Shown piece by piece: positions 11,341 to 23,222 of a stretch of DNA of 64,000 bases. Source of the DNA: Hordeum vulgare subsp. vulgare. Lineage: Eukaryota > Streptophyta > Magnoliopsida > Poales > Poaceae. Under the pieces are notes generated by a model. That model was not told the DNA's origin, did not search any database, and saw only the letters and a list, made by a program, of their open reading frames with translations. The translations under genes were made by a program, and so were the position numbers. Each line of letters begins with the position of its first letter. Positions within the stretch are counted from its first letter, which is position 1. The stretch is from positions 493,832,263-493,896,262 of the forward strand of contig NC_058524.1 of NCBI RefSeq assembly GCF_904849725.1, read 5' to 3'.

Positions 11341-12420
11341 CAAAGTCGACAAAAGTATATTGGATATACATGATATTTATGTGTACCTTACTAGTACTCC
11401 AAGTAGCACCGGGGTATTAGATACCGGTTCAGTTGCTAAGTGTTAGTGACTCGAAATTATAGCTACAGATAAAACGGATACTAGCAAGGGTGAGGTGACG
11501 ATGTGTGTTGGAAGTAATTCCAAGGTTGATGTGATCAAACATTGCACGCTCCCTCTACCATCGGGATTAGTGTTGAACTTAAATAATTGTTATTTGGTGT
11601 TTGCGTTGAGCATAGACATGACTAGATTGTGTTTATCGCAATACGGTTATTCATTTAAAGAAAATAATGGTTACTCTGTTTACTTGAATAATACCTTCAA
11701 TGGTCTTGCACCTAAAATGAATGATTTATTGAATCTCGATCGTAGTGATACATATGTTCATAATATTGATGCCAAAAGATACAAAGTAGTAATGATAGTA
11801 CCACTTACTTGTGGCACTGCCGCTTGAGTCATATTGGTATAAAACGCATGAAGAAGCTGCATGCTGATGGATCTTTGGACTCACTCATTTTTGAATCATT
11901 TGAGACATGCGAACCATGCCTATTGGTGTAAACACAAGAAGAAACTCCATGCAGATGGATTGTTTAGACTCACTTGATTTTGAATCACTTGAGACATGCA
12001 AATCATGCCACATGGGCAAGACAACTTAAGGCCTCGTTTTCAGTGAGATGGAACGAGCAAGTGACTTGTTGGAAATAATACATTTTGATGTCTGCAGTCC
12101 AATGAGGGGTGAGGCACGGAGTGGATATCATTATTTTATTACTTCACTAATGATTTGAGTAGATACCAGTGTATTTGCTTGATGAACTACAAGTCTGAAA
12201 TATTGAAAAGTTTAAGCAATTTCAGAGTGAAGTTGAAGATCGTCGTGACAAGAGGATAAAATGTCTACGATGTGATCGTGGAGGTAAATATATATCTGAG
12301 TTGTGAGTTTGGTAAACATTTAAGACAATGTGAAAATTGTTTCACAACTCATGCCACCTGGAACACCATAGTGTGATGGTGTGTCCGAACGTCATAGCCA
12401 CGCCCTATTGGATATGGTGC
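11341..12420 (+). pseudogene. pol: Element B decayed protease and integrase
   Basis: A protease-like VLDTGS occurs near 11415-11432. The best open part (11495-11827) aligns with A's protease tail. There are two copies of the integrase zinc-region segment (TATTGGTATAAAAC.. near 11834 and TTGGTGTAAACAC.. near 11920), which suggests a local duplication. CDRGG-like sequence near 12270 marks the second catalytic Asp. There are many indels. Confidence 0.8.
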
Positions 12421-14330
12421 ATACTATGACGTCTCTTATCGAATTACCACTATCGTTTTTGGGTTAAGCATTAGAGACAACCACATTCACTTTAAATAGG
12501 GCACCACATAATTCCCTTGAGATGACACTGTATGAACTATGGTTTGGAGAAACCTAAGCTATCGTTTCTTAAAAGTTTGGGGCTGCGACGCTTATGTGAA
12601 AAAGTTTCATTCTGAGAAGCTCGAACCCAAAGCAGATAAATGCATCTTCATAGGATACCCAAAACAGTTGGGAATACCTCCTATCTCAGATCCGAAAGCA
12701 AAGTGTTTGTTTGTAGAAACGGGTCCTTTCTCAAGAAAAGTTTCTCTCGAAAGAATTTAGTGGGAGGATGGGGGAAACTTGATGAAGTTGTTAAACCATC
12801 ACTTCAACCAATGCGTAACAGGGCACGGGAAGATGTTCCTGTGGCACCTACACTAGTTGAAGTGGAAAGCTGATGATGGTGATCATGAAGCTTCGGATCA
12901 AGTTACTACAAAACCTTGTAGGTCGACAGGAAACGTATTGCTCCAGAGTGGTACAGTAATCCTGTCTTGGAGGTCATGTTGCTGGACAAAAATGAACATA
13001 CGAGCTATGGGGGAGCGATGGTGGGCCTGGATTCCGACGAATGGCTGGAGGACATGAAATCCGAGATAGGATCCATGAATGAAAACAAAGTGTGTACTTT
13101 GGAAGAACTACTCGATGGTCGTAAGACTGTTAAGTACGGATGGATTTTTAAAAGCAAGACAGACGATGATGGTGAAAGTCACCATTTAGAAAGCTCGACT
13201 TGTTGCAAAAAAATTAGGACAAGTTCAAGGAGTTGACTGCGATGAGACTTTCTCACTCGTAGCGAAGCTAAAAGTCTGTTGGAATTATCTTAGCAGTTGC
13301 TGCACTATATTTATGAAATCTTGCAGATGGATGTTAAAACATCGTTTCCTCGACGGTTTCCTTGAGGAAAGATTGTATGTGATACAACCAGAAGGTTTTG
13401 TCGATCTAAGGATGCTAACAAGTATGCAAGCTCCAGCGTTCCTTCTATGGACTGGAGCAAGCATCTCGGAGTTGGAATATACACTTTGATGAGATGATCA
13501 AAGTTTTTGGGTTTATACAAAGTGTATGAGAAACTTGTATTTCCAAGAAAGTGAGTGGGGCACTATACTATTTCTGATGAGTATATGTGGTTGACACATT
13601 GTTGATCGGAAATAATGTAGGATTTCTGGAAAGCATAGAGGGTTGTTTGAAAGGAGTTTTTCAAAGGAAAACCTAGATTGAGCTACTTGAATATTGAGCA
13701 CCAAGATCTATGAAGATAGATCAAGATGCTTGATAAAAATTTCAATGAATACATACCTTGACAAGATTTTTGAAGGAGTTCAAATAAATCAGTCAAAGAA
13801 GGAGTTCTTGTCCGTCTTGTAAAGGTGTGAAATTTGAGTAAGACTCAAAGCCCGACCACGGCAGAAGAAAGAGAAAGGACGAAGGTCGTCCCCTGTGCAT
13901 TGGCCATAGGCTCTACAGTATGCTATGTTGTGTACCGCACCTTATGCGTGCCTGGCCATCAATCTGTCAAGGGGTACAAAAGTGCTCCTGGAATGGATTA
14001 CTGGATAGCGGTCAAAAGTTATTCTTAGTAACTAGCGGACTAAGGAATTTTTCTCGATTACGGAGGTGATAAAAGAGTTCAACGTAAAGGGTTACGTCGA
14101 TGCAAGCTTTGACACTAATCTGGATGACTCTAAGTAGTAAACCTGATTCGTATAGTGGAGCAGTCGTTTGGAATTGTTCCAAGTGAAGAGTGGTAGAAGC
14201 ATCTACAGTATGACAACGATATTTGTAAAAGAGCACACTATTCTGAATGTTTCAGACCCGTTGACTGAAAACCTCTCACGATCAAGACATGATCAAACCC
14301 CACAACTGCATAGGTGTTAGATTCATTACA
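12421..14330 (+). pseudogene. pol: Element B decayed reverse transcriptase and RNase H
   Basis: Recognisable pieces are KVWGCDAYVKK at about 12578, the pre-RT linker near 12900, EWLEDMKSEIGSM near 13040, WIFKSKTDDDG near 13140, and RNase H VKGYVDASFDTN near 14085-14120. Frames change repeatedly and parts of RNase H are deleted (near 14120-14260). It aligns along its length with 5100-7274 of A. Confidence 0.82.
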
Positions 14331-14369
14331 ATCACATAGTGATGTGAACTAGATTATTGACTCTAGTGC

Positions 14370-14380
14370 AAGTGGGAGAC
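14370..14380 (+). other. Element B polypurine tract
   Basis: AAGTGGGAGAC directly precedes the 3' LTR and is identical to A's PPT. Confidence 0.85.
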
Positions 14381-16138
14381 TGTTGGAAATATGCCCTAGA
14401 GGCAATAATAAATTGGTTATTATAATATTTCCTTGTTCATGATAATCGTTTATTATCCATGCTAGAATTGTATTGATTGGAAACTCAAATACATGTGTGG
14501 ATACATACACAACACACTGTCCCTAGTGAGCCTCTCAAGGACTAGCTCGTTGATCAAAGATGGTCAAGGTTTCCTGGCTCTAGACATGAGATGTCGTTTG
14601 ATAATGGAATCACATCATTAGGAGAATGATGTGATGGGCAGGACCAAAACTACGAACGTAGCATATGATCTTGTCAGTTTATTGCTACTGTTTTCTGCAT
14701 GTCAATGTATATGTTCCTATGACCATGAGATCATGCAACTCCCAGACACCGAATGAATACCTTGTGTGTATCAAACGTCACAACGTAACTAGGTGACTAT
14801 AAAGGTGCTCTACAGGTATCTCCGAAGGTGTCTGTTGGGTTGGCATGGATCAAGACTAGGATTTGTCACTCCGTGTGACGGAGAGGTATCTCTGGGCCCA
14901 CTCGATAATACAACATCACAATGAGCTTGCAAGAAATGTGACTAAGGAGTTAGTCACGGGATCTTGTATTACGGAACGAGTAAAGAGACTTGTCGGTAAT
15001 GAGATTGAACTAGGTATGGGGATATCGACGATAGAATCTCTCGCAAGTAACACACGATGGACAAAGGGAACAGTATACGGGATTGATTGAATCCTTGACA
15101 TCCTGGTTTGAATGATAAAGATCTTTGTAGAATATGTAGGAACCAATGTGGGCATCCAGGTGCCGCCATTGGTTATTGACCGTAGAGGTGTCTCGGTCAT
15201 GTCTGCATAGTTCTCGAACTCGTAGGGTCTGCACACTTAAAGTTCGATGACACTAGAGTAGTATTGGGATTTGTACATTGGTGACCGAATGTTGTCCGGA
15301 GTCCCGGATGAGATCTAGGACGTCAAGGGGAGATCCGAAATGGTCTGGAGGTAAAGATTTATATATGGGAAGTCCTATTTTGGCTACCAGAAAAGTTTCG
15401 GGTTTTATCGGTATTGTACCGAGAAGCTTTTGGAAGGTTCCGGAAGGTTCCAAAGGGTTCCGGAAGAGTTCCTGTATCCCCTAGGACATGACTGGGCTGT
15501 AAGGTGGCGTCCAATCCTTGTTGGGCCAGCCCCCAAGGGCCCATGTGGTTTCGAGGGAAGAGTCCCTAAAGGGGAAGGCACCTCCTAGGTACCTTGGGGA
15601 GGGAGGAAACCTCACTAGGCCCACGCCCCTCCTTGGAGGAGGGGCTAGGGCTGCGACCCAGCCATCCCTCTTTCCTCCTATATATAGTGGGGGAGAGTTA
15701 GGGGCTGAACACACCAATTCCCATGCCCCGGAAACAGCCCTACCTCTCCCATAACTCTATTTTCTCCTGAGATCGATTACAACAGCGCTTGGCGAAGCCC
15801 TGCTGGCACTGCTCTACCATCATCTCCACCATGCCATCGTGTTGGTTGATATACGATCTACTTCTCCTTCCTCTCTTGCTGGATCAAGAAGGAGGAGACG
15901 TCATCGAGCCGTACGTGTGCTGCACATAGAGGTGACATTTGTTCGGCGCTAGAACGGGACGGATTGTGATGAGATTGCAAAGATGTTTGACTACATCAAC
16001 CACGTTATATATGCTTCCGCTTAGTGATCTACAAGGGTATGTAGATGCACTCTCCCCTCTCGTAGATGATCATCACTATCGATAGATCTTGTGTGCGCGT
16101 AGGAAAAAAAATTGTTTCCCATGCGACGTTCCCCAACA
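14381..16138 (+). repeat. Element B 3' LTR
   Basis: It begins TGTTGGAAATATGCCC and ends ACGTTCCCCAACA, 1,758 bp, with a TATATATA box near 15678. It is the complete copy used to recognise the split 5' LTR. Confidence 0.94.
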
Positions 16139-16845
16139 ATTATTTTCTGTTGTATCTTTGTGTTACTCATGTTCGGTATTCGACAAATGCTTATTATGTA
16201 CTATTATAGTTCATTTATTCAAAGTCTTGCCTTTCTGTTCTTTCTTTGTCAAGCCGACATCCAGAGGTTCAGTTGCTCTGTGACAAGCATGGCAAGATGG
16301 CATCACTGCATAGTCGAGACTGTAGTGTTCAAAGAAGGCACTAACAGGTTAGTTATTCTCCTGAAACATTATGTTGTTCATTATTAGTTTTGTTGGAACT
16401 GGACTAAGACAAACATTTGTGTAGTGAGTATTGGTAGAAGTTCTATAGCATCAGGGAACTAAAAGTTCATTTGACGATGTAGCAATCATACAATGTTTAG
16501 CAAAGTGCAAAATGTTATAAGAGCTATAGAAAATTTAGATCTTAGAATTTTCTTTAATGGAATCATCTATTTATATTAGTTATACTTATACTATGTTAAA
16601 CATTTGAATGTTGCATTTCAAATTCAAGAACAAACTTTTTCTTCCTATGTTGATATATGTGTCGGGACGCTCAGGGGATTTGACATCTCTCTCCATGAGC
16701 TACCGTGCGCCGAACAGCAGGGGCCATCCAGTCATTTTCGATCTTACCGGGGGTTTCCTTATCCTTTGGTCTATGATTCAAGGTGCCCTAGTGTGTGCAC
16801 ACAATTTTGTCTTGGTTCTGGCGAGCGATCGAGATCTGATGTGTT
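16139..16845. other. Unassigned A/T-rich sequence, possible captured exon
   Basis: This is flanking DNA to the right of B. I recognise no repeat family. A segment at about 16255-16347 could read as an exon (open frame including [22 protein letters not shown]) followed by GTTAGTTA, a plausible 5' splice site, and preceded by TTTGTCAAG, a weak acceptor. There is no recognisable domain. The overlapping open frame 16112-16387 begins inside B's LTR end, so it is not itself a gene. Confidence 0.3.
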
Positions 16846-16910
16846 CACTACCAGAAAACGGACGGTTTGTGGTGAGCGGCCCTAAGTAGTGGCTACTCTC
16901 GGGTATAGTA
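16846..16910 (+). mobile_element. Possible CACTA transposon terminus
   Basis: CACTACCAGAAAACGGACGG at 16846 has the CACTA(N)AGAAAA form of terminal repeats of En/Spm (CACTA) elements in grasses. No matching inverted end or 3-bp TSD was found nearby, so it would be a fragment or a chance match. Confidence 0.35.
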
Positions 16911-17014
16911 CAATTGAGTTTGAAAAACATTGAAAAAACATGAACCTGTTTTTGTTGGAAGCATAGGGCCTTTCATGCCTCCTAAAAAAACTTAGAACGG
17001 TCATCTCAGCTGGG

Positions 17015-17600
17015 TGGGGGTACAAGTGGCGCCCACGGCACCACCTGTTAACCACCTATTGTTTGCGGATGATAGCCTGCTGTTTATCAAAGCTAATGGT
17101 GCTCGAGCAAGAGAGGTTTAAACCCCATTGGAAAAATATTGTCAAGCTTCTGGCCACAGAGTAAACCCTATGAAATCATCTATTTTTTAGCAAGGGATGC
17201 CCGACAAATGTTAAAGAGGAGATCAAGAGATTACTGAATGTTCCTAATGAAACTTTGCATGAAAAGTACCTTGGTAAAACTTTTGATGTGGGGAACTCAA
17301 AATTTGGTGCTTTCAAGTACTTAAAAGATAGATTGTGGAGTAAAGTGAAGGGATGGATAGGGAGAACCATTTCTTTGACAGGGAAGGAAGTTTTAGTGAA
17401 AACAATTGCTCAGACAGTGCCCGTTTTTTCGATGTCTTGCTTCAAGTTACCAAGGGGACTTTGCGAACATTGAACAAACTTATCACGTAGTTTTGGTTGG
17501 GGAGTAAAGAAGGAAAATGTAAACCAATCTGGGTTTCATGGAAATTTATGACACAACCAAAGTTTATGGTTGGTCCTGGTTTTTGAGATTTTGAGCTTTT
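17015..17600 (+). pseudogene. L1-type LINE reverse transcriptase, C-terminal fragment
   Basis: This is non-LTR retrotransposon RT. HLLFADDSLLF (the FADD catalytic motif) is at about 17053-17085, then CQASGHRVN and KSSIFFSKG-like sequence with frameshifts, then the thumb-like region EKYLGKTFDVG..FKYLKDRLWSKVKGW and LTGKEVLVKTIAQTVPVFSMSCFKLP at 17255-17460. Stops (for example in GAGGTTTAAACC near 17118) and shifts break it. The upstream endonuclease and the fingers/palm of RT are absent, consistent with 5' truncation during target-primed reverse transcription or with later deletion. Confidence 0.88.
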
Positions 17601-19061
17601 CAATTTGGCACTGCTAGCAAAACAATCTTGGTGCCTACTTCATAATGCAGAGTCCTTGTGTGCGCGGTTGCTCAAAGATATTTATTTCCCTAATAGGGAT
17701 ATTCTTTCAGCCAAGTTGGGAAGCAGGCCTTTACAGGTTTGGCACGCCATACTGGAGGGGAGAGATGTGCTCTGCCAGGGACTCATTTGGAGGATAATGG
17801 ATGGAGCTGCAACGCTGATATGGGAGCAAAATTGGTTGCCGAATAATGTGTCGATGAGACTAATAGCATGTCTTATGAATAATCCTACAACGAGGGTGAG
17901 TGAGCTTATTGATGCTAGTAGTGCTACATGGAGGCATGATTTGATAAGACAAGCCTTTCTTGCTCCTGATGCAAATACTATTATGAGTATTCCTTTATGC
18001 ACAAGGAACATGGAGGACTTTTGGGACTGGAATGCAGAGAAAAATGTCATCTTCACGGTAAGATCGGCATATCGAATGCTTGTTGACACCAAGATAAGGA
18101 GAGATGATTGGCTTCAAAACAATCCTAGGATATCAAATTATGAGGATGAGGCAAAGCATGGTCTTCGTTGTGGTCTATTGAGGTCCCCAGAAAGATAAGA
18201 AACTTCTTATGGAGGTTAGCAAAATTCTCGATCCCAAGTGAGTATGTCCGACACAACCGAAACATGGCGGATGACGATAAGCGTCAGTTATGTGGTTCTC
18301 AAGATTCTTGGCGACACTCCCTCCTTGAATGCTCTATTGCGAGATGTGTATGTGCATTAGCTGATTTGGATATTGTCGATCATATCCAGGCCATGACTGA
18401 TCCGAACGCAAAGAACTGGATTTTTGAGATTATTGATAGATTGCCACAAAAGAAACTGATTGAGTTGGTAGCCACACTTTGGGTGATCTGGACTGTTAGG
18501 CGAAAGGCGGTACACGATGGAATTCTTCAAAGTCCACACGCTACTCATTCCTTCATCAACAGCTTTATAGATGAGCTGGAAGTGCTACAGAACACTGCAA
18601 CAAATCCAACATGGGCAATAGGAAGTAGCACCATAGGGGCCTCTAGTAGCAAGAAGACGTGGAAACCTCCACGAGAGGGTCATGTTAAGATTCGTGTTGA
18701 CAGCTCCCTATCCAAAATTAGGCAGAATGGCGCCTCTTCGGCAGTTTGTAGGGATGAAAATGGGTTGTTCTTGGACTCCTCTGCGGTGGCTTTCTCGAGC
18801 ATCGCTGATCCTGCTACTCTAGAAGCCCTTGTGTCGGGAGGCTCTATCTCTTGCTCTAGATATAGCAGTAGACAAACTCGTTATTGCATGTGACTCCATG
18901 TCAGTGATGTCGGAGATTCAAAGGGGCACTGAAGGTAGATATTCTGTAATCATCAAAGAGATCATTGCAAGGGCAAGATAGTTTAATAGTTGTGTCTTTG
19001 TCTTTGAGGGTGAACTTCGAATTGGGATGCTCACAACTTAGCTAAGTTTTCTACTTCTTTA
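17601..19061 (+). pseudogene. LINE zinc-binding (zf-RVT) and RNase H-like tail
   Basis: This continues the LINE ORF. ALLAKQSWCLLHNAESLCARLLKD starts a typical plant LINE C-terminal region (open 17605-18198). It is followed after a shift by WSIEVPRKIRNFLWRLAK and the Cys/His-type region (CGSQDSWRHSLLEC), which resembles zf-RVT, in 18168-18893. An RNase H-like domain follows (IRVDSSLSKIRQNGASSAVCRDENG) with another shift, and the terminal AHNLAKFSTSLEH is readable to about 19065. No poly(A) tail is seen, because the Harbinger-like element begins here. Confidence 0.85.
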
Positions 19062-19571
19062 GAGCATTTCCAGCTGTTCACCCCCCCACGGGCGTGAAAT
19101 AGCACCACCTGGGGGCGCGCCGGCAAAAAAATCGCCCTGGGGGGGCTCGGGTTCGCAGTAGCCCCCCCCCAAAGGTTGCCCGAAAGGTTTTAAAAAAATT
19201 TAAAATCATCCCAAATTCGGCCAAAACCCAATCAAATTCAAACAAAATTCATAGTTCCAATAAATTTTGTACAAAAAGTGAAATAAAAAAAGAACTAAAC
19301 ATTAAACTAAGCTAAAACTAGATTATTCCGCCACTACCGCCCGTCGCCCATCGCCGCCTTCTACATGCCGAGGAGCTTGTAGAAGTTGGTGCAGTCGCCG
19401 TCGTCGCCTGCTCCGCCGCCGTCCTTGCTGCACCCCTGCCCTGGGTCGCCGAGGAGAACTAGGTTCGAAGGTGTCGGCGCCTCCTCATCGCTCTCATCCA
19501 GGATGACGACACCGCCCTCCTCGCGGCCACGACGACGGGCAAAGGTCTCCTCCATGGCGCAGCGCTGCCGC
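19062..19571 (-). mobile_element. PIF/Harbinger-like transposon remnant
   Basis: The left end reads GAGCATTTCCAGCTGTTC, preceded by TTA (19059-19061), the 3-bp target typical of PIF/Harbinger. C/G-homopolymer-rich sequence follows (19080-19170), as in a common Triticeae repeat I recognise from memory. The element is cut at 19571 by Copia element G, and its other part is not in the window. The last bases of the LINE (TTAGAGCAT) overlap the proposed junction, so the exact boundary is ambiguous. Confidence 0.5.
19361..19555 (-). pseudogene. C-terminal end of a Harbinger ORF1-like (Myb/NAM-associated) protein
   Basis: On the minus strand this reads an Arg-rich stretch (ARRRGREEGG), an acidic VVILDESDEEAP segment and ends TNFYKLLGM with a natural stop. 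I recall this tail from Triticeae predicted proteins with a NAM-associated C-terminal domain, linked to the DNA-binding ORF1 of PIF/Harbinger elements. The N-terminal part is missing because element G interrupts it just upstream (19572). The function is inferred from the tail only. Confidence 0.4.
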
Positions 19572-20028
19572 TGTTGGGGAACGTTGCATGGGAAACAAAA
19601 AAATTCCTACGCACACGGAAAACCTATCATGGTGATGATCATCTACGAGAGGGGAGATCAGATACACATACCCTTGTAGATCACTAAGCGGGAAGCGTCA
19701 AGAAACACGGTTGATGTAGTCGAACGTCTTCGCGATCTGAATCGCAAGCGTCCCACGAACTCCGTCCCGATCTAGCGTCGAACGGACGACATCTCCGCGT
19801 TCAGCACAGGTACAGCTTGATGACGATCTCTGCCTTCTTGATCCAGCAAGATAGAAGAAGTGGTAGTTGAATTCTCCGACAGCACGACGGCGTGGCGGTG
19901 ATGGTGGTGGAGCTACTTCGGCAGGGCTTCTTCATGCAGCACCGAACTAGCTACGGGGTGTCACGAAGTGGTGGAGGGAGAGAGGGCTACAAAATGGCTT
20001 GGAGTGCAAAAAACCTCTCAAACCTCCA

Positions 20029-20038
20029 CTATATATAG
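20029..20038 (-). promoter_or_regulatory. TATA box of element G LTR
   Basis: CTATATATAG precedes the CCTCCACT/AACCTC stretch and corresponds in position to the TATA boxes of the A and B LTRs. Confidence 0.6.
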
Positions 20039-21167
20039 GTGGAACAAGAGGGAGGCTTGCCTTGCCTCCTACTCAAAGTAGGAGGGTTCGGCCGAACCAA
20101 GAGGGAGGAGTCCTCCTCCAATTCGGTTTGGTGGAGGACTCCTACCCCACTTGTCCACCTCCTTCCTTTTTTTTCTTTTTTCTTTTTTTTTCTTTGGCCA
20201 AAATAGGTTATAAGGTTGGCCTCACCAACCCACTAAGGGTTGGTGCGCCACCCATAGGCCTATTAGGTCCTCTCCCGGGTGAGTGGCCCCTCCTGGTAAA
20301 ACCCCGGAACCCATTCATCACTCCCGCTACTTTACTAGTAATGCCCGAAATATTTTCGGAAGCCAAATGCAACAATCCTATATATCAATCTTCGTTTTCG
20401 GACCATTCCGGAAACCCTCATGGCATCTGGGATCTCATCCAGGACTTCGAACAACATTCGGTTACCAACATCAATAATTCAACTATATCGAAACGTCACC
20501 GAACCTTAAGTGTGTAGACCTTGCGGGTTCGAGAACTATGTAGACATGACTGAGACACTCTCCAATCAATATCCAATAGCGGGACCTGGATGCCCATACT
20601 GGATCCACATATTCTGCGAAGATCTTATCGATTGAACCTCTTTGTCTAGGATTTAGTTAATCATGTATTATATTCCCTTTATCCTTCGGTATGTTACTTG
20701 GCCAAGACTCGATCGTCGGTCTCTCTATACCTATTTCAATCGCGTTACCGGGAAGTCTCTTTACTCGTTCCGTAATACAAGATCATGTGGCTAACTCTTT
20801 AGTCACATTGCTTACAAGGCTTCTTTGTGATGTTGTATTACCGAGTGGGCCCCGAGATACCTCTCCGTCATACGGAGTGACAAATTCCAGTCTTGATCCA
20901 TGCTAACTCAAAGGACACCTTCGGAGATACCTGTAGTGCACCTTTATAATCACATAGTAACATTGCGACATTTGATATATGCGAGGCATTCCTCCGGTGT
21001 GAGTGAGCTACATGATCTCATGGTCATAGGAATGTATACTTGACACGTAGAAAACAGTAGCAACAAAATGACACGATCACATGCTATGTTTATAGTTTGG
21101 GTATTGTCCATCACATCATTCCCCTTATGATGTGATCCTGTTATCAACTAACAACACTTGTCTATGT

Positions 21168-21172
21168 CGAGG
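21168..21172. repeat. Target-site duplication of element C (left copy, imperfect)
   Basis: CGAGG here pairs with CCAAG at 49038-49042. Comparison with B's LTR suggests the original site was CCAGG, so each copy carries one mutation. Confidence 0.6.
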
Positions 21173-22554
21173 TGATACGTCTCCAATGTATCTACTTTTC
21201 CAAACTCTTTTGCCCTTATTTTGGACTCTAATTTGTATGATTTGAATGGAACAAACTCGGACTAACGTTGTTTTGAGCAGAATTGCCTTGGTGTTATTTT
21301 TGTGTAGAAATAAAAGTTCTCGGATTGACCTGGAAATTTACGGAGAATATTTCTGGATTTAATAAAAAATATGGTGAAATAATCTACCACACAGGGGCCA
21401 CCCCTAGGCCACAAGCTCCCTAGGCCACGCCCCTGGCTTGTGGGGCCCCTGGAGCTCCACCGACCTCGTTTCCACTCCTATATATTTCCATCTGCGGAGA
21501 AAAAAACAAAGACAAGAGTTCATCATGTTTTACGATGCGGAGCCGCCGCCACCTCCTGTTCTTCCTCGGGAGGGCATATCTGGAGTCTGATTTGGGCTCC
21601 GGAGAGGGGAAATCGACACCGTCGTCATCACCAACCGTCCTTCATCACCAGATTCATGATGCTCTCCGCCGTTCATGAGTAATTCCATCGTAGGCTTGCT
21701 GGACATTGACGGGTTGGATGAGATCTATCATGTAATCGAGTTAGTTTTGTTAGGGTTTGATCCCTAGTATCCATTATGTTCTGAGATTGATGTTCCTATG
21801 ACTTTGCTATGCTTAATACTTGTCACTAGGGCCCGAGTACCATGATTTCATATATGAACCTATTATGTTTTCATGAATATATATGTGTTCTTGATCCTAT
21901 CTTGCAAGTTATAGACACCTATTATGAGTTACGATCCGCATCCCCCAGGGTGACAATAACTGGGATTCTTTCCCGTGATTACCGTAGTTTGAGGAGTTCA
22001 TGTATTCACTAAGTGCTAATGCTTTGGTCCGTTTCTGTATTAGAAGGAGGCCTTAATATACCTTAGTTTCCATTAGGACCCCGCTGCCACGGGAGGTAGG
22101 ACAAAAGATTTCATGCAAGTTCTTTTCCATAAGGACGCATGACTATATATGGAATACATGCCTACATTACATTGATGAATTGGAGCTAGTTCTGTCTCAC
22201 CCTATGTTATGACTGTTGCATGATGAATGCCATCCGACATAGTTATCCATCACTGATCCATTGCCTACGAGCTTTCCACATATTGGTCCTTGCTAATTTA
22301 CTTTTCCGTTGCTACTGTTACAATTACTACAAAACTGCTACGGTCTCGTTTGCCACTGTTACCGTTACTTCCATACTACCTTGCTACTGAATACTTTGCT
22401 GCAGATATTGAGTTTTTCACGTGTGGTTGAATTGACAACTCAGCTGCTAATACTCAAGAATATTATTTGGCCCCCCTTGTGTCGAATCAATAAATTTTGG
22501 TTGAATACTCTACCCTCGAAAACTGTTGCGATCCCCTATACTTGTGGGTTATCA
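21173..22554 (+). repeat. Element C 5' LTR
   Basis: TGATACGTCTCC .. GTGGGTTATCA, 1,382 bp. It contains the GC-rich inverted repeat (GGCCACAAGC at 21407 against GCTTGTGG at 21436), a TATA box (TATATATTT, 21479-21487) and the GGAGAAAAAAA block shortly after. The same sequence order occurs in its 3' LTR at 30473. Confidence 0.93.
21479..21487 (+). promoter_or_regulatory. TATA box in element C LTR
   Basis: TATATATTT lies 36 bases after the right arm of the GC-rich inverted repeat and before the transcribed G/A-rich region. Element C's 3' LTR repeats it near 30793. Confidence 0.65.
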
Positions 22555-22565
22555 AGACCTTTTTC

Positions 22566-22583
22566 TGGCGCCGTTACCCGGGA
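22566..22583 (+). other. Element C primer-binding site (tRNA-Asp type)
   Basis: TGGCGCCGTTACCCGGGA lies 11 bases after the LTR end and matches the Athila/Gypsy PBS consensus complementary to tRNA-Asp, with small deviations from the GCCGGGGA form. Confidence 0.8.
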
Positions 22584-22632
22584 GCATAGCTCTATTCTCT
22601 GAGTCACTTGGAATTTATATCTATTGATCATA

Positions 22633-23222
22633 ATGAAGAATCTTAAAGACGCTAAAACCAAGATCTACCCCTCAACTATGAGGGCAGGTAAGGAAGTGCC
22701 ATCTAGCTCTACACTTGATTCACCGTCTGTTATGAGTAAATTTGCGACACTACCACCTGCCATTGAATCTTATATGTCGCAAGTAATTGATGATGCTACT
22801 TCTACTATGCATGATGCTTATGATGATATTTTTCTTGATACTACTGTACCACTTGGTGAATTTCTTGATGAACAAATTGCTAGAGTGAATGCTGAGACTG
22901 ATAATATTGCTGAATCTGATGAAACTGAACACTATGATTCACCTACTAGCCTAGCTCTCCTAGATATGAATTGCCTATTATACCTGAGGGTTATGTTATG
23001 GAAGGATAAATAGCTAGGGACTTTCTTGCTTGTAAGGATAGCGATGATCTTAAGAAATTGATATGCAAGTGGAAGGAAAAATCTTTGAACGCTAGAATGC
23101 CATATGATCCAAAAATTTCTACTTCACCTATCTGTATTACTGATAAGGATTATGAATTCTCTGTCAATCCCCAGTTAATTACTTTGGTAGAATTTTATCC
23201 TTTTAAAGGTTATGAATCTTAA
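22633..23222 (+). pseudogene. gag: Element C gag, N-terminal part
   Basis: The ATG at 22633 starts MKNLKDAKTKIYP, the beginning of an Athila-type gag. This part is acidic, with MHDAYDDIFLD and ETDNIAESDETEHYD segments. The frame is lost near 22970 (an open stretch ends at 23013). The coding sequence continues in another frame with TAA at 23007 and at 23220-23222 before the conserved core. Confidence 0.82.

Larger units (their letters stand above)
1..16138 (+). mobile_element. Copia element B (Angela/BARE-like), old, left end outside window
   Basis: This is a Ty1/Copia retrotransposon that enters the window inside its 5' LTR. Position 1 aligns with about 15330 of its 3' LTR. The 5' LTR is split by element A (1-210, then 9150-9753). 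The PBS is at 9755, the decayed gag-pol runs from about 10559 to 14330, the PPT is at 14370 and the 3' LTR is 14381-16138. The bases after the 3' LTR, ATTAT (16139-16143), would be the right TSD; the left one is outside the window. Order and LTR ends match the Angela/WIS/BARE-1 group of Triticeae. The two LTR copies differ at roughly one base in seven to eight over the 210 bases I compared, and the coding region is full of indels and stops, so this insertion is much older than A. Confidence 0.93.
19572..21172 (-). repeat. Element G 3' LTR, U5-side segment
   Basis: TGTTGGGGAACGTTGCATGGG is the complement of the ..CCCCAACA LTR end. The segment is collinear with the reverse complement of A and B LTRs and has a TATA box (complement of TATATAT, 20030-20037). 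It stops at 21172 where C begins. Confidence 0.92.

Noticed and set aside
16112..16387. 91-codon open frame as a host gene
   Set aside because: It starts inside B's LTR end, so the frame joins unrelated sequence; at most its middle part could be a captured exon.
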